Positions 35,955-48,249 of a DNA stretch of 64,000 nucleotides are shown here, piece by piece. Source of the stretch: Sipunculus nudus (lineage: Eukaryota; Annelida; Sipuncula; Golfingiida; Sipunculidae); the NCBI GenBank assembly GCA_026874595.1, contig CM049316.1:70523176-70587175 (forward strand), in the 5' to 3' direction. Each line of letters starts with the position of its first letter. The first letter of the stretch is position 1. The notes beneath the pieces are model-generated. The model saw only the letters and a program-made list of their open reading frames with translations, had not been told where the DNA came from and did not search any database. The translations under genes and the position numbers were made by a program.

Positions 35955-37565
35955 ACAGAAACAGTTAGAAACAGTAACATTAATGATATACAGCAAAATA
36001 CATTACACCTTGGAAAAGCATCAGTAGATACTGTTAAAGGGCCGTGTCGCTACACTCTGTCTCAAAAGATTTCTTGGCAACATGGCTGTCCGAAAAAAAA
36101 TCTGAAACCCTTTTGAGAACTAGTCCTTGTACTGTCTAAATGACATTTCAGTTTTCCCCGAAATCTCATTTTTACCATTTGTTAAAAAAAGGTTGTGTTG
36201 TCCGCTGCGGTGCCTTTTTATTTCCTAGTTTAACTAAAATATGACTGTGCTTGCTTGGCCTGCTTCCTTTATTACATTATTTTTTCTCTCTAGGATAAAT
36301 ATCCCTACAATTCGCCGGAAACCTCATTTAAATGTTTTTCAACCCTTGATCATAGAGGGCAAAAGGACTTCTTTCATGTGGAGTTTTTTAGTATTTGATA
36401 TGAATATTGACTTATTTAAGTTGTATCGAAATTTAAACCTTATCGCTCCTACCCCGGATGACGGAATAAACTAAGCAATTGCTCATTTTTCTATCCATAG
36501 AACGGTACATTACAGAAATAGAGGTTTTCCCTTGGGTTAGTTAGTAGTTCAGAACTTCCATATACGCCGATTTGTCATTCCGAAGATGTACAGCTGTTCA
36601 ACTGTACAGTAAGTAACAACATGTGTAGTCTTTTTATCACTGCGCAGTTGTTGGTTCTCAGACATTTGCCATTTCATACTTCGCAATAACATTTATTTCA
36701 GTTATGAAAGATTATTTTACATATGTGCTTCTGCAAATTTATCTGATTGACATTTTAGTCTGTTTGTTGGATATTTTTAAATTTGACAATGGCTAAAATC
36801 ATTTGATATTTAGAGATATTGTATTCTCCTTGAATAGATAGACACGTTTCAGTTTATTAGGATATGACCATATACAGATATTGCCAAGGGCAAAGTTAAA
36901 AAGTAAAAATTGCATCTAGTACTTAAAAGATCTGTTTTAAGTCTTTGGACATCATGTATGGTAATTCCAAAATTGTTACCTTAAAAGCACCGAACTAAAA
37001 CAGACAAGCAAGCATAGCATCCTGTGAATTATTGAAATTGCATATATCCATATATCAACAGAAATACAACTTGCTAAAAGATTAACTACTTAGGCTCTCT
37101 TTTAAACAAACATAATACACCCGGACGCTATCATCCCAGATTATTGTCATAATTTAACTACCTAAGGAAGCTAAACCTTCAGACAAGGGGGGCAACTTTG
37201 ATTTAAAGACGGCTATGTCTTCCGTAATGGCGTCTCGATTACCGCATTCCCAGAACATTTATTTATGGCTTATAGTTCTTAAGCAGTTCAAAGTCTAGAC
37301 GAGACTTTATGAAAGGGGAATATCTCGGTTAGACGGCCGGCTACACTGATTGGAGACAGCTATTTCACGGCGTTTGACGCGACCGCTCTTTAATTGAATC
37401 TTATGTACATAGTATTGGCCTTTAAATGTTTCTTTTTCATTGGGACAAAAAGCTGTGGAGGACAGGCCCTTTATCGTGGTGGACGTGACAGATTTAGATA
37501 TCCGGTCAGATATATATATTTAAATATACGTCTGACTGGTAATAACAACGGTCCGACATGAAATT
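35955..37565. other. non-coding, nothing identified
   Basis: AT-rich sequence. 37080-37420 is compositionally balanced and free of recognised repeats, so it could be conserved non-coding DNA, but nothing specific can be shown. Confidence 0.45.
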
Positions 37566-37795
37566 GAAATGTATAACTGATCCATTTCTTATCATTTGTG
37601 TCTGATTGTTTTAACAAGAAATGTTTATTATGTAACCAGTCCATTTTTTATTATTTTTGTCTCATTGGTTAATAAAAAAATGTTTAATTTGTAACTGCAC
37701 CATTATATGTGTCTGATTGCTTAATAAAATGTTTAATGTGTAACTGATTCATTTTTTATTATTTTTTGTATGATTGTTTAGAACAAATGCAAATG
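37566..37795. repeat. ~56-bp diverged minisatellite, 4 units
   Basis: Four imperfect units with the order ATGTTTAATxTGTAACTGxTCCATT, then TTATTATTTxTGTxTGATTG, then TTAATAAA. Divergence indicates age. Confidence 0.8.
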
Positions 37796-39916
37796 TACAT
37801 ATTTATGTATGTCATTGAAAGAGCATAATAAAGAAAGGAAAATTTAGTTCATTTTAAAAACTAGATGTTTGCAATCACCAGGCGATCACTAATAACCTCC
37901 CCGCCGACCGATGAGTGATAACGAGGAGTATGACCTTGGCAATTAGGTCAAGGTCAAATATAAATCATAGGTGTTAATCCGTCACTATAAATTTTCCCAC
38001 AGCTAAGAATTTTGTAAACTAGCAATGTCTGAGATGTATATACAGAACAAACATGGGCACAAGAAGGAAATAATGGAAGAAACAGAAAATAATTGTAATC
38101 GATCGTTTTTACACTCTGGGAAACCTAAGAAAGTCCACCCGTGAAACATATTGATACGGAGTTAAACCCTTCAACAGTTATAAGCCCAAGCTGGAAACGA
38201 CGCTTACTGAAGGACGAGGACTCTTAATTCAAACTTTGATCTACAGAGATCGTTATCTATATTACTTGAGGATGAATTTATTCTGGTAATAACTGACTGT
38301 GTCATCCTGTTTGACTTCCCGCAACTCGTAAATTTAACATCTTTTTTATCACGGCAGCTACTGAAAATAAGTTATGAAAATAAGAGTGTGGCTTTTCTAA
38401 TGTGTGTTTTTTTAACAGTAATTCATTTGTTTGATTCCGTGTTACAATCAAACACGAAACGATTTCTTTCCTCCTGCCATTCAAAATGCAAATTATAAAC
38501 CGAATGCAGACGCCAAATCATCTCAAAACTTTAAAAGAAAACACTTCAGTAAAGATTTTATTTTAATTAATCAGTCTGCGCCAATTTTATCGTCTAATAC
38601 TCGTAAAAAGCTGTTGCTCAGTCAGACATAATATAAAAAGGTAAGCTCATTTTTTATTGTCGAAAAGCAAGCAGTCGTGTCTTAAAACACCTGCCCAAAA
38701 CACTTCAGCAGTTTTGTAAAACCCCATCCAATAACGTATACATGTTCACCGGAAAATTGGCAACATTGGAAAACAGTTAGATCCGCTGTATAGCAAGAAC
38801 TAAGATGTGATATTGTATCTTTTGCTAAATTGCATTAAGTCTTCATTTACAGCGTTTGTTTAGGAATGGGCCACAGTTTAGGCATTTCTTCAGTTTATCT
38901 CTCATATTAGCTTGAAGAGTCACATGTTATAAATGTCCAAAAAGGGAAAATACTATGTTTTTTAACTAATGAAATGATGCAATAAAACATATTGAAAATT
39001 TTATTTGTTCTTATCAATAAATCTATAAATTAACCTATGTATATCGCTAGCAGTTCCAACGAGTCTATAAATAAAAATGTTGGGTAACATTCATATGATT
39101 TTTCATGACATTTATTTTTTACACAAATGAAACGTGTATCTTAATTTAGAGAGGGAAAACCTTATCTGCTGATTCAGCAATATTAATTATATTATCGTTC
39201 GCAATTTTTCATCGGGAGTGTAACTTCCCTCGTAAAGAGTTGTTAGGTGTCTGACCCATTCATCCCAATTTACTTTTTTGCTATTTTATAATCTTCCCAA
39301 ACGCTGATGATAAAGACAGGACTGATAGTTCACGTTGTCATTACATGATTATGTTGTCCCATAAGATTTCATCAAAGAAAATTTATAATTTGTTCTCCAA
39401 TGCGTTCCTCAAGAGAGAATGCTCATTTCACAGGCTTCATCCAAGCTTCCATTCAAGCTCTCTAATCGTTTTGTATCCCAATACAATTTGTGGATTTTTG
39501 GCGTGGTCTAAAAAGCGTTATTCTGCTGTAAACTCTGCCGATTCACGTCCCTTTGCCAGCAAACTCTCTCCTCATACAGATTTTCTCCTTGACGCTGTCC
39601 TCGGAGTATTTTGTGTCGCATTCCCCTGCCTTTATCGAACCCTGATAGTTTTCCTTCTCACAGTTTCTGGAAACCGCTCATGCGGAGCTGCCATTATGCA
39701 CACACACACTAAAACTCGGATGTCAAAGGCCGCATGCCGAAACCATGGGTATACCGCTAGTTAAGATTACAAAGAAGAGAAAGATGGTGTCAGAAAACCC
39801 AGTCATTACAATGAAGCCGGGATTCTCCGAACAGTTCACAAAACAACAAATATACATTCATGTATTAACTTTTTTTCTAGAATTTTACTGTTTCGTTGGA
39901 GTCTGTCTTTGTGGCA
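37796..39916. other. non-coding; short repeat and half-site cluster at 37862-37955
   Basis: 37862-37888 matches the 24390-24420 repeat. 37930-37955 has TGACCTTGG and AGGTCAAGGTCA, which look like nuclear-receptor half-sites but such words are common in repeats. Frames at 38302-38631 and 39345-39764 (139 codons) have no domain. Confidence 0.5.
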
Positions 39917-39966
39917 TTTTGCCCCTCTCACATGACAGAGTCAACCTGTGTGTCAGAGGGGCAAAA
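39917..39966. other. 12-bp perfect inverted repeat (hairpin)
   Basis: TTTTGCCCCTCT (39917-39928) and AGAGGGGCAAAA (39955-39966) pair around a 26-base loop with further short complementarity (CACA against TGTG). Confidence 0.88.
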
Positions 39967-40210
39967 CTTAAATTGACGAAAAAGAACTAAACTATCGACG
40001 GAGAGACAAATATTTTGGTAATTTTTTTTCTTCAACAAAATATTCAAACAATTTTACACGCCTGTTGGATTTCATAAATTCAAAAGGTACTCCTTTGGAC
40101 TATAACGTCTGTAAAACAGTGTATTCCATATTATTTAAACCACAGTATAAAAAAGTTTTCTTAAAAGTTTAAATGTTTAAATAACAGGATTTAATGTGTA
40201 AATAAAAGAG

Positions 40211-40516
40211 TCATATCAAGGGCAAGTAGCAGTTACGAAGCCTCTCGCAGGCGCCGAAGCCACTAAACTTCTCAAGACTAAAGGTCAATGCTACCGACAG
40301 CTGCGATCGCTGCACAGCTTTGACTACAGGGACCGGCAAAGCTGGCATTAACCGCTGGAAGGTCTCGGGGGAGCCACTGGCTGCCAGCAAAGCAGAGTAT
40401 GCGATAGTAATGTTAGATGTGTGGCTTTGAACTTCAGAACTTGTGTTGTTCTTGAGCTCACCCCGAGGAGCCCAAAACCTAAACTCAAGGCCTGAAACAT
40501 GGCGCTGGTGTCGCAT
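40211..40516 (-). pseudogene. possible coding fragment, unrecognised
   Basis: A 101-codon frame with higher GC and more protein-like composition than its surroundings. The middle (residues 39-65) reads as an amphipathic segment followed by a proline-rich turn (LMPALPVPVV). In-frame stops bound it and no splice sites were matched. It may be a decayed transposase or unknown-gene remnant. I do not recognise the family; chance remains likely. Confidence 0.22.
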
Positions 40517-40768
40517 GATTGGTTATTATGGAGACGGTTATGAGAGGCATCCTAATGTTGAAACTCAATCTTTATACCATGGGTTAATATCCATAAAAGT
40601 TTTATGTAGTGGGAGGTTAAAAATATATACTAGAGCGATATAGGGCCAGCACTTCTTGTAAAATACGTATAAAGGTTTATAAAGAGATCTACAGTTGGCG
40701 CAACTGGGGCTTGACCGATCGGTTAATAGGCCAAGCCAATCGGCTGATTGGTCAATTCTGACGGACAA

Positions 40769-40840
40769 ATATATATATATACACACACACATATATATAT
40801 ACTGAAACTCGGGAGTTACTTACATATATATATATATATA
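40769..40840. repeat. interrupted AT/AC microsatellite
   Basis: Short AT, AC and AT runs separated by about 25 bases of unique sequence. Confidence 0.85.
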
Positions 40841-40960
40841 TTATCAAAAGGAGGTGACCCAGAATTCTTTATTTTGATTACAAATTTGATTTTTTTTATT
40901 CCACATTGTGGGAAGGGTTATCCAACTCCATCCCCCCTCGTGGTACATTGGCCATATTTG

Positions 40961-41025
<65 letters not shown>
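40961..41025. repeat. (TC)n microsatellite
   Basis: About 60 bases of TC with two interruptions. Predicted serine-leucine or arginine-glutamate runs across it are artefacts. Confidence 0.96.
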
Positions 41026-41273
41026 GCCTGTTTGTTTGTCTCGATATATATCATCGGATGGTCATCGTATATATCATCATCATTTAATATACAGTGCCGA
41101 TATTCCAAGCACAGACGATGCCACGGTTCAAAACGTTTATTATGTTTGGTCAGAGCATCTTAATCTTCAGCGCCTGGCAGAGTGTTGGAACTTACTTCAT
41201 GTGTAAGAGCCAATTCTGTTTAATGGGGCACATACTGAACCATGACTGGCTGTGCACCCTATGTAGCCAAGCG

Positions 41274-41300
41274 TCTCTCTCTCTCTCTCTCTCTCTCTCC

Positions 41301-41370
<70 letters not shown>
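41274..41370. repeat. (TC)n microsatellite
   Basis: About 97 bases of TC with one CC and one TT interruption. Confidence 0.97.
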
Positions 41371-41374
<4 letters not shown>

Positions 41375-41496
41375 ATAGGTTCTCTAATTATTATGATTTA
41401 AAAATGCAACTGGAGATTTAGAGGCCAAACCATCGTCACTAAATATGCCTAGGTTATACATTTTTACCTATCACGAAGACGCTATACAAATCAATG

Positions 41497-41687
41497 TAGC
41501 GGATCCAGGGGGTCCCCTCCCCCTTTGAGCCGCAACTTAGTACCTTATTTTAAGGGGTTAAACCCAAAATTCCCCGCGCCGGACCTCCCCTTGTCTGGAT
41601 TTGAGGACATCTTTTAGGTTTTCTCATTAGTTTTCCTGTGCTGAAACCCACCCACCCCTTCCGAAAACCCTGGATCCGCCCCGGCTA
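41497..41687. mobile_element. small MITE-like inverted repeat
   Basis: GCGGATCCAGGGGG at the left and CCCTGGATCCGCCCC at the right are inverted, and the sequence just inside both is C/G-run rich (CCCCTCCCCC against CCCACCCACCCC). The ends resemble hAT-type MITE termini, but no 8-base target duplication was seen. Confidence 0.5.
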
Positions 41688-41811
41688 ATTGTCTCAAGAC
41701 TTGGTCGGTAACGCAGAATGTCTGGTGATGCTGAGATGATAATCCCTCCCATATGCCATCATGTAGAAGCATATCGGAAATGTGGCAGCCACATGTCCCC
41801 GCGGCCTCTTA

Positions 41812-42054
41812 TTAAACCGGAACGAATGGGGTCTCCGTGAACACCGCCAACGCCTCCTCTCTATTTGTCCCACGAGGCCTGATGAAGATTGCTCGAGCTT
41901 TCCTTTTCATCCTCCAGTCGTTTTCCTGAACGGCCTTGTACATGGTGCCCCCTAAGTCGGGACCTTGGATTAGACACTTTGTATGACGGATGGCAAGTTG
42001 GTAAGAAGGGGACAGGAGGGTCATTTTTTCTCTATACATCCTCAGGGGACGATC
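41812..42054 (-). CDS. possible terminal exon, unrecognised protein
   Basis: On minus, an acceptor-like TCAATTTTTCAG (ending 42057) precedes an open frame that runs about 80 codons to a TAA at 41812-41814. Residues are well mixed and charged (WRMKRKAR, RPRGTNREEA), and GC is higher than the flanks. No donor is evident, so it would be a last exon. No AATAAA is close downstream and I recognise no family. It could be a gene remnant or chance. Confidence 0.28.
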   Translation of the reverse strand, partial: DRPLRMYREKMTLLSPSYQLAIRHTKCLIQGPDLGGTMYKAVQENDWRMKRKARAIFIRPRGTNREEALAVFTETPFVPV

Positions 42055-42179
42055 TTCTGAAAAATTGAGAGTAGCGGAATAAAAATATTCCCTTCAGTGA
42101 CTATAATGAGATACTTTTATGTTGCAGGTTTCAGTATGTATACCTGTGTATTGGTGTGATTGTGTGCGCAGGTGCGATT

Positions 42180-42405
42180 TATTGGTTTGGTTTGGTTTAA
42201 ACATATTTATTTAACCAGGATTACAAAAATAGCCGTTAGGCTAATGCAAATGTTTTCCTGGGAAACATATATACAAACAAAGATTCAGTACAAATACATG
42301 GTGATGACAAGTTAACATAGTAACACTAACATAGTGTAAACAAACATATACGTTAAAAAAAATAAAACAAAAATAAAAAAAAAAACACACACACACACAT
42401 ACTCC
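42180..42405. repeat. TTTGG-repeat and A-rich tail region
   Basis: A (TTTGG)n run at 42184-42200, then AAACATATTTATTTAACCAGG, ends at an A/AC-rich stretch near 42350-42400. It resembles a retroposon 3' tail on minus, but no body was identified. Confidence 0.35.
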
Positions 42406-43715
42406 ATTTATTCATGTTTCAGATTTCAAATGTATGTTGGTGTGTGTAAAAGGGTGTGTGCGTGATAGCAGAGAAACAAACTGTTATTTGTCACCGTCAA
42501 AATACTCCTATATGCACTTTTCTATGGAATAAGTAATTCCAATTTTATTATTTAAAAAAAGAGGAATATAAATGCAATAATTTCTAATAAATCTCTGCTT
42601 CAGTGTTTTGCACTGGTTATTAAGCCACCCCGGAAAATTGTAGGTATATCACTTCCGAGATCACACATGGGGACACATGTTACGTTCTTTTTTTCAGTTC
42701 ATAATTTTTTCAGCATTGATTGGAATACAGTTGATCCGTTTCCATGATTGAAGGAGGCATGTGGCGGGTAATAGAATTTTATCTCTGGTTAGATGCTTCT
42801 GTCCCAAAACACATAATTTATTATTAAAAATTAAAAAAATGGGTTTCCCACCGAAAAGCATAACCATTATAATTTTTTTCTATGAAAAATGAATCATTGT
42901 TGCATTAATCAATTATATATATATATAACAACTCTAAAGTGACAATAGTTTGACATATATGTATATGTACATGTGACAATAATAAGTGAGGGTGGCTCCA
43001 ACAAATGAGACCGAACTGAACTAGAGTCCTAAATTAAAAAAAAAAAACATATACTTATATAATCCAGTGCTACTTTGCCATAATTAAACATTAATGTTTT
43101 CCTTCTACTTTCACCAAAACCGTTGCTGCATATCATATCGGATCATGTGACATGTGACATGTATGTACTTATATGATATGAATGTGTATCTCATAAATGT
43201 TATACAACGTTCAAGCCAAGGCCTGTCCAATTTAAATTCTCGCCGTTAATTATTAACGGTTGACATTTTTGTTTAAATTTCGACAGTGAGGTAACAGTAT
43301 GAATCTTTTGGGGTATATATCTAAAAGGAAAGCCCAACATTTTAATATTATACTTAACCACCCTCTGGTGTTTCTTCTGTAAGTCCGTCGTTGTTTTTTC
43401 TTGTTGACAATTTTTTTTTTCAAAATATGTGTGGCTTCAATGTCCAATCAGCTAGAGCAAAACATTATCTGAATGCTTTTTGAGGGTGTCATTGATAAAT
43501 GATCATTGATCACTTTAGTTCTTTGTAAAAGTGTACTGTTTTCTCAAATACTGACTTTATTGGTTTATTAAAATAATTGTCAAAGTATAACGTTGATTTT
43601 TATTCAGAATAAACACCTAATTCATGTATTTGAAAATAATACCTGCATTCTAAGTAACGAAGTCTCCATCATGTCGGGGAGGGGTCCCAACTGCGGGAGG
43701 CACATGAAAACATGT
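42406..43715. other. non-coding, nothing identified
   Basis: AT-rich sequence. The small minus frame at 43253-43447 is lysine-rich from A/T runs. Confidence 0.5.
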
Positions 43716-43875
43716 TTGCATTCACTTATTCGGCCCATATTCCCAGGTTTATTAGTAAATGCACATTTGTGAATATTCCGTTCTGATGTTCCTGAATCCG
43801 GATCATGTGCCGGACCCACACCAAAATTTAATAGGTTCTTCATTGGCCGTTTCCCGAAATGCCCTGAAAATATTA
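43716..43875 (-). repeat. dispersed repeat III, copy 3
   Basis: Best-preserved match to 7456-7625 in the opposite orientation (ATTCACTTATTCGGCCCATA, TTCCTGAATCCGGATCA, CCGTTTCCCGAAATG). The 125-codon minus frame at 43622-43999 is largely this repeat, which is why it is not called as a gene. Confidence 0.78.
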
Positions 43876-44099
43876 TGAATTCCCGTTTATGACTGCGTGA
43901 GTAATGCTGTGAACAATTGCACAAACACACACACATGAATAGGGATAAAAGCATAACGTCCTTGCTGAGGCAACGAAAGGTTGTCTCTAAAACTGACATG
44001 CTTGGCGGGTAGGAATATAATACTTCATTTGGCGTGAATTTATCAGTCCCCGCAATGCTCAGCCGAAAGAAAAATAAAATAGTAGCCGGATCATCAATT
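43876..44099. other. non-coding, nothing identified
   Basis: Short AC run near 43922-43936. Nothing else. Confidence 0.5.
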
Positions 44100-44340
44100 A
44101 AAGAGGCCCAATATTGTCGTATCTTTGATATGTATTGACGCTTTCAGCTAATTATACATAATGAACTTTGAAGTTAATTAATTAAAGCGCTGCAGATGAC
44201 GCAAGATTAAATGAGGCGCGATTGTCTGACTATAACAATTGATGAAAACCAAATATTTGTTCTATAAACACCTAAAGTAATTAATTTCGATCCTCTAATT
44301 ACATATTGCATTAAATAAGTTGTTTTAGAAGCAGACGCGG
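44100..44340. promoter_or_regulatory. candidate enhancer/conserved block A
   Basis: Repeat-free stretch with homeodomain-type words (GCTAATTATAC, GTTAATTAATTAAAG), an E-box-type CAGATG, and an AACAATTGATG Sox-like word within about 130 bases. Such grammar is typical of developmental enhancers, but single motifs are weak evidence. Confidence 0.3.
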
Positions 44341-44636
44341 ACCACAGAATGGTACGATATTTTTTTTATCAGCCCAAATTTGTAATATACTATTGAGACT
44401 AAGATATGAACAATCAACATTAATGTAACCAATCAACTACGACAATATTTAGATGTCGCCTTCGCCAGTTTCACTGTTTTATCGTCACTGAGTCATACAT
44501 GCTGTAATCGATGTCTAACAGTTCGAAAAACGATAACCTACATTTTGAATACAGTAACTAGCAACCAGAGAAGCGACTGACACTGAAAGGACACCGAGTG
44601 TTTTTTATCTTTGAAGTTATCGCTGTATCAAAATTT

Positions 44637-44638
<2 letters not shown>

Positions 44639-44677
<39 letters not shown>

Positions 44678-44696
44678 GTGTGTGTGTGTGTGTGTG
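44639..44696. repeat. (TC)n(TG)n microsatellite
   Basis: About 38 bases of TC followed by about 18 of TG. Confidence 0.96.
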
Positions 44697-45339
44697 AATG
44701 TGTGTTCAGTTTTCGTCAGGTTTAATAACTTATTGAAATGATATTAAAAGAAAAAAAAACACAGAGATTTATAGCATGAGTGGAACAATTTATGTGGATT
44801 ATGATAATAAATATAAAAATAATAATATCAAAAAGAGGAAGTTTAAATGCATTTAATTTAATCATTTATGACTGAAAGTGAACATTTAAGACAAAGTCAA
44901 GTGGATACACACTGTATCTTTCCTGTTAATGGTTCCATTTAAAATGTTTATCTTCTTTTGGTGACTTTTTCAATAAGCTTACGGTAAATAGCGTAACATA
45001 AATGAAAATTAGATATACTGGACACTGTCCTTTATGGGAGGCGATTAAAATAATGAGATCTTCTTTACGTACGATTCAACTGATTATTCATTTTATTTAT
45101 TCAGTGTTAATCGTACACGCAATGATACTGTCCGTTATCATATCTTGCAAGATATTTACTTAAGAGAGTTGTAGCAAAAAACGGGCAGATTATTTCCACT
45201 TTGGAAATAAGAGACAATCTCATTTCCGAAGCTTTATGGCCACATAAATGCAATAAATAAATCTCATTGACGTTTTACTTCTGGACTAGATATTCTTTAA
45301 GATTTTCACCAAAGGTTTATATTTCAAAGGCTTTTATCC
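44697..45339. other. non-coding, nothing identified
   Basis: AT-rich sequence with no gene. Confidence 0.5.
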
Positions 45340-45530
45340 CTTTTATCACAATTAATTGTTTCAAGTGAATTTAAGGAGAATACGTTAGTAGCGACTGTAA
45401 TCTTTTAGTTCCTAGCCGGATTTAGTTTTATCAAAGATAAAAGATAATTTACTCGCTTGAGATGTGATTTATCTGTGTCAGTTCTACTTCAAACAAAGAT
45501 ACCGTTCTTTCGATGTCACAGCTGTTCAAG
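45340..45530. promoter_or_regulatory. candidate enhancer with GATA-site cluster
   Basis: Four GATAA words lie within 46 bases: 45428-45432 and 45469-45473 (as TTATC), 45436-45440 and 45443-45447. An ACAATTAATTGT homeodomain-type palindrome is at 45348-45359, and CAAGTGAA and CAGCTG words occur nearby. The cluster is denser than elsewhere in the window. Target gene unknown. Confidence 0.38.
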
Positions 45531-46670
45531 GCAAACGGATGGTAATAAACTAGCTACAACATCACACATACCTTAGAAATGAAAACTTAAAGGAACCTTT
45601 GTTTAAAGAAACAGTTCCCAGTAACTATTTGTACCGTCGTAGCTAGCAGCGGAGCTTAAGCCATCTGGCATAAAAATTCAATATGGTCACGTGATAAATT
45701 CCAAATTGCATCTATGTAGCAGATATTCCGATTAAATTCATAAAATAAACAAACCCGCATATTTACCTGCGTTTTGTATTTCTTTTACCATTTATAAAAG
45801 TAACATGATAAATATTAAAAAGTCAACATAATGAAAGGTTTTCTGCCATCTCGATTTGGAAAATATCCAATCTCGATTGCCTTCGAGTGTCAGCTGAATT
45901 TTTTACGTAACATTCTCATGAAAGATTTTTATCGGACATCTGCTTGTGTTTTTCAGAAATTAATTTAAAAATTATTAGAAACTCGGCCTTTAAGGATGGT
46001 CTCTGTTGCGTTGGCAAATGCTTGAGAATTACGCCTTCTCTACAGTTCTTTCTATCGATCGGTAATAGATAACCAATACCATCCACGGATATATAAATGC
46101 TCAAAGGTCAGTGTTAAAAATCGGCGAATTTGGCGATCAATCAGGCAAAACAATGGAGAGAAGAAATAAAAAGGGGTAGAATGTAACTGAAGTTTTTGCA
46201 CTCAGGGGTACCAAAGTTAGTTGATCCAAATATTAATATAGAAATAAATTCATCAACAACGATTAGCCTCCCCTAAGAGAAAAAACTTAAACCAAATCCG
46301 CTGTCAGAAATTCGGCGTAATGTTTAATTGACTGTTTGATTGTTGTTGCTGCTGGATTATTCTGCCCCTGTCAATTTAGAATATTATATTTGGGTTTATA
46401 TAAATGAAAAAGCAGAAAAAATAACTTCATTAAGCTGTACACTGGGTTAAAACCCAATGCAAGAAGCTGTAAAAGTCATTTTCTGTATCGTATCTAGTCC
46501 GTCCTCGATATTAAACCTTTCAAAATTTCATAACCTCCGATCATTTCAATAAGGCCATGGATTACCATCTCATTGGCTCTCAAATAAGGGATTTAACCTT
46601 CGACCATCTTGTTGTCACATTGTTCAATATAGCTTATTAAGGCATAGACACATATATAACAGAACTCAGA
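45531..46670. other. non-coding, nothing identified
   Basis: No gene or repeat boundary recognised. Confidence 0.5.
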
Positions 46671-46704
<34 letters not shown>

Positions 46705-46750
46705 TTTATTAGTATGAGTATTAGTATTAGTATATTATTAATATTATAAT
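46671..46750. repeat. (ATT)n microsatellite, degenerate 3' end
   Basis: About 35 bases of pure ATT followed by interrupted TTAGTA/TATTA repeats. Confidence 0.93.
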
Positions 46751-48249
46751 TATATCCGCCAGGTGGCCAGAGGTATTATACTTTACCTTCGGTTTGTCTG
46801 TCAGAAAATTTACGCAAACAGTTCTGATCAGATTGTTTTCTGTGTTGTGGAGGGTTATTAAAAGAAAACTATATTGGTATATTGGATGTTTTGGAAATAT
46901 TCATATCTTATAAAAAATATATTTTCTCTAATACTAGCGTAAACATGAAGGCAAGTAAAAAGATATTCATTCGGGACTATATTATCCACAATGGCAAAGC
47001 CTCTGTTGCCTAAATATACCAAAATATTGATTCAAAGGAAATATCCTTTGCCTTATATCATACTATTAGCAATATCACGGCAGAGTAATGTTTCGACGTT
47101 TTTCAATGTAGTGACGTATGAACTGTCATGACTGCCTGTGTAGCACGAGACGTTTAGAAAAAAAATGGTCTCCGGTCTGTCTGGTAGTCCATTGTAATTC
47201 TGTTCAGTTCCGCTCTGAGGTTTCATGGGAATTTTAGCTATTGTTGTAAATTAGGATTCTTTCTATTAATTTACTCTGTAAAAGAACACCTATCCAGGCA
47301 CTGGTATGCCCATAACTTTTCATTCAATGGATTGTTATGAATTTAACAAAAAGGTAACATTAATTTTACAAATTGGGGCATTATAATGCAAAATTTATTA
47401 TGCTCGCTCCCGATACCAACATTAAAATTGTATATAAACGAGTTATTTTGTATTTTATGAAAGCTCATGCGTTTGATAAAGTGAGATTTGACTAACCTCG
47501 GCGTGATATACGTTGTGAATATCTGAAGGCCATTTAAATATCATAATTTTCGGAACACATTTTAGATGTAGCTCTCGTTCGTGCCTGGTGACAGCAGTTA
47601 CTTGGAATAAAATAATGCATGGTACAGTGTGACAGGTCAACGATTGGCTACTCTTAATTTGTACCAGGTTGACACGGGTTCCGAGTGGGTCTTTGTTCAG
47701 TCACCCATAATGCTAGGTTATAAATGTCCATTCCTGGTGTTCGGGTTATGTTGAGTTCATGCCCTCCGACAAATTAATGGTTTATAGTTCATCAGCAACG
47801 TTCATCGGCTTAATGACGATTGACGACTGGTATAATAGCGATCTGGTTGTGTAAGTAAACAACAGACATCATCAACTTGTGCGTAAATTTACTCATGCTT
47901 ATTATTTATTATATCATTTAATATACTTTTTATGCCTAAGTTAACTCCAGTCATATAAATAGAATCATGGACTTGTTATATATTTACACTTGGGGATTGC
48001 TGGGAGGGGGCTTGGGCGAGTCTGAAGTGATCGCTCGGCGTTTGTAAGCATTTTGTTCATTTTGCCTTTGATCCGATAATAGACAACCAAGCTCCAAGTC
48101 TAACCTCTAGACCTCTAGACTTTGACTTATGGAATGCCCCACGTTTTTGTTACATCTTACGAATGCATCATTTTCCTTAATTTGGTCGTTCAGTTGATGA
48201 AAACTAGAGATGAAGACAGGGATCGTTCTTTACCGAACTTGTTCCGTGA
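46751..48249. other. non-coding, nothing identified
   Basis: AT-rich sequence with no domain-bearing frame. Confidence 0.5.

Noticed and set aside
37930-37955. Nuclear-receptor response element
   Set aside because: TGACCTTG/AGGTCA words adjoin a dispersed repeat fragment and such words are common in repeats; too weak to call.
39345-39764. 139-codon plus-strand gene
   Set aside because: No domain, signal or splice support; serine/leucine-rich composition follows from pyrimidine-rich DNA.
40211-40516. Mutator-like transposase fragment
   Set aside because: The resemblance is only a vague hydrophobic and proline pattern; kept as an unrecognised low-confidence fragment, not named.
40748-41372. 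Serine/leucine-rich and arginine/glutamate-rich proteins
   Set aside because: Artefacts of CT dinucleotide arrays.
43622-43999. 125-codon minus-strand gene
   Set aside because: Most of it is dispersed repeat III, present in three places without frame conservation.
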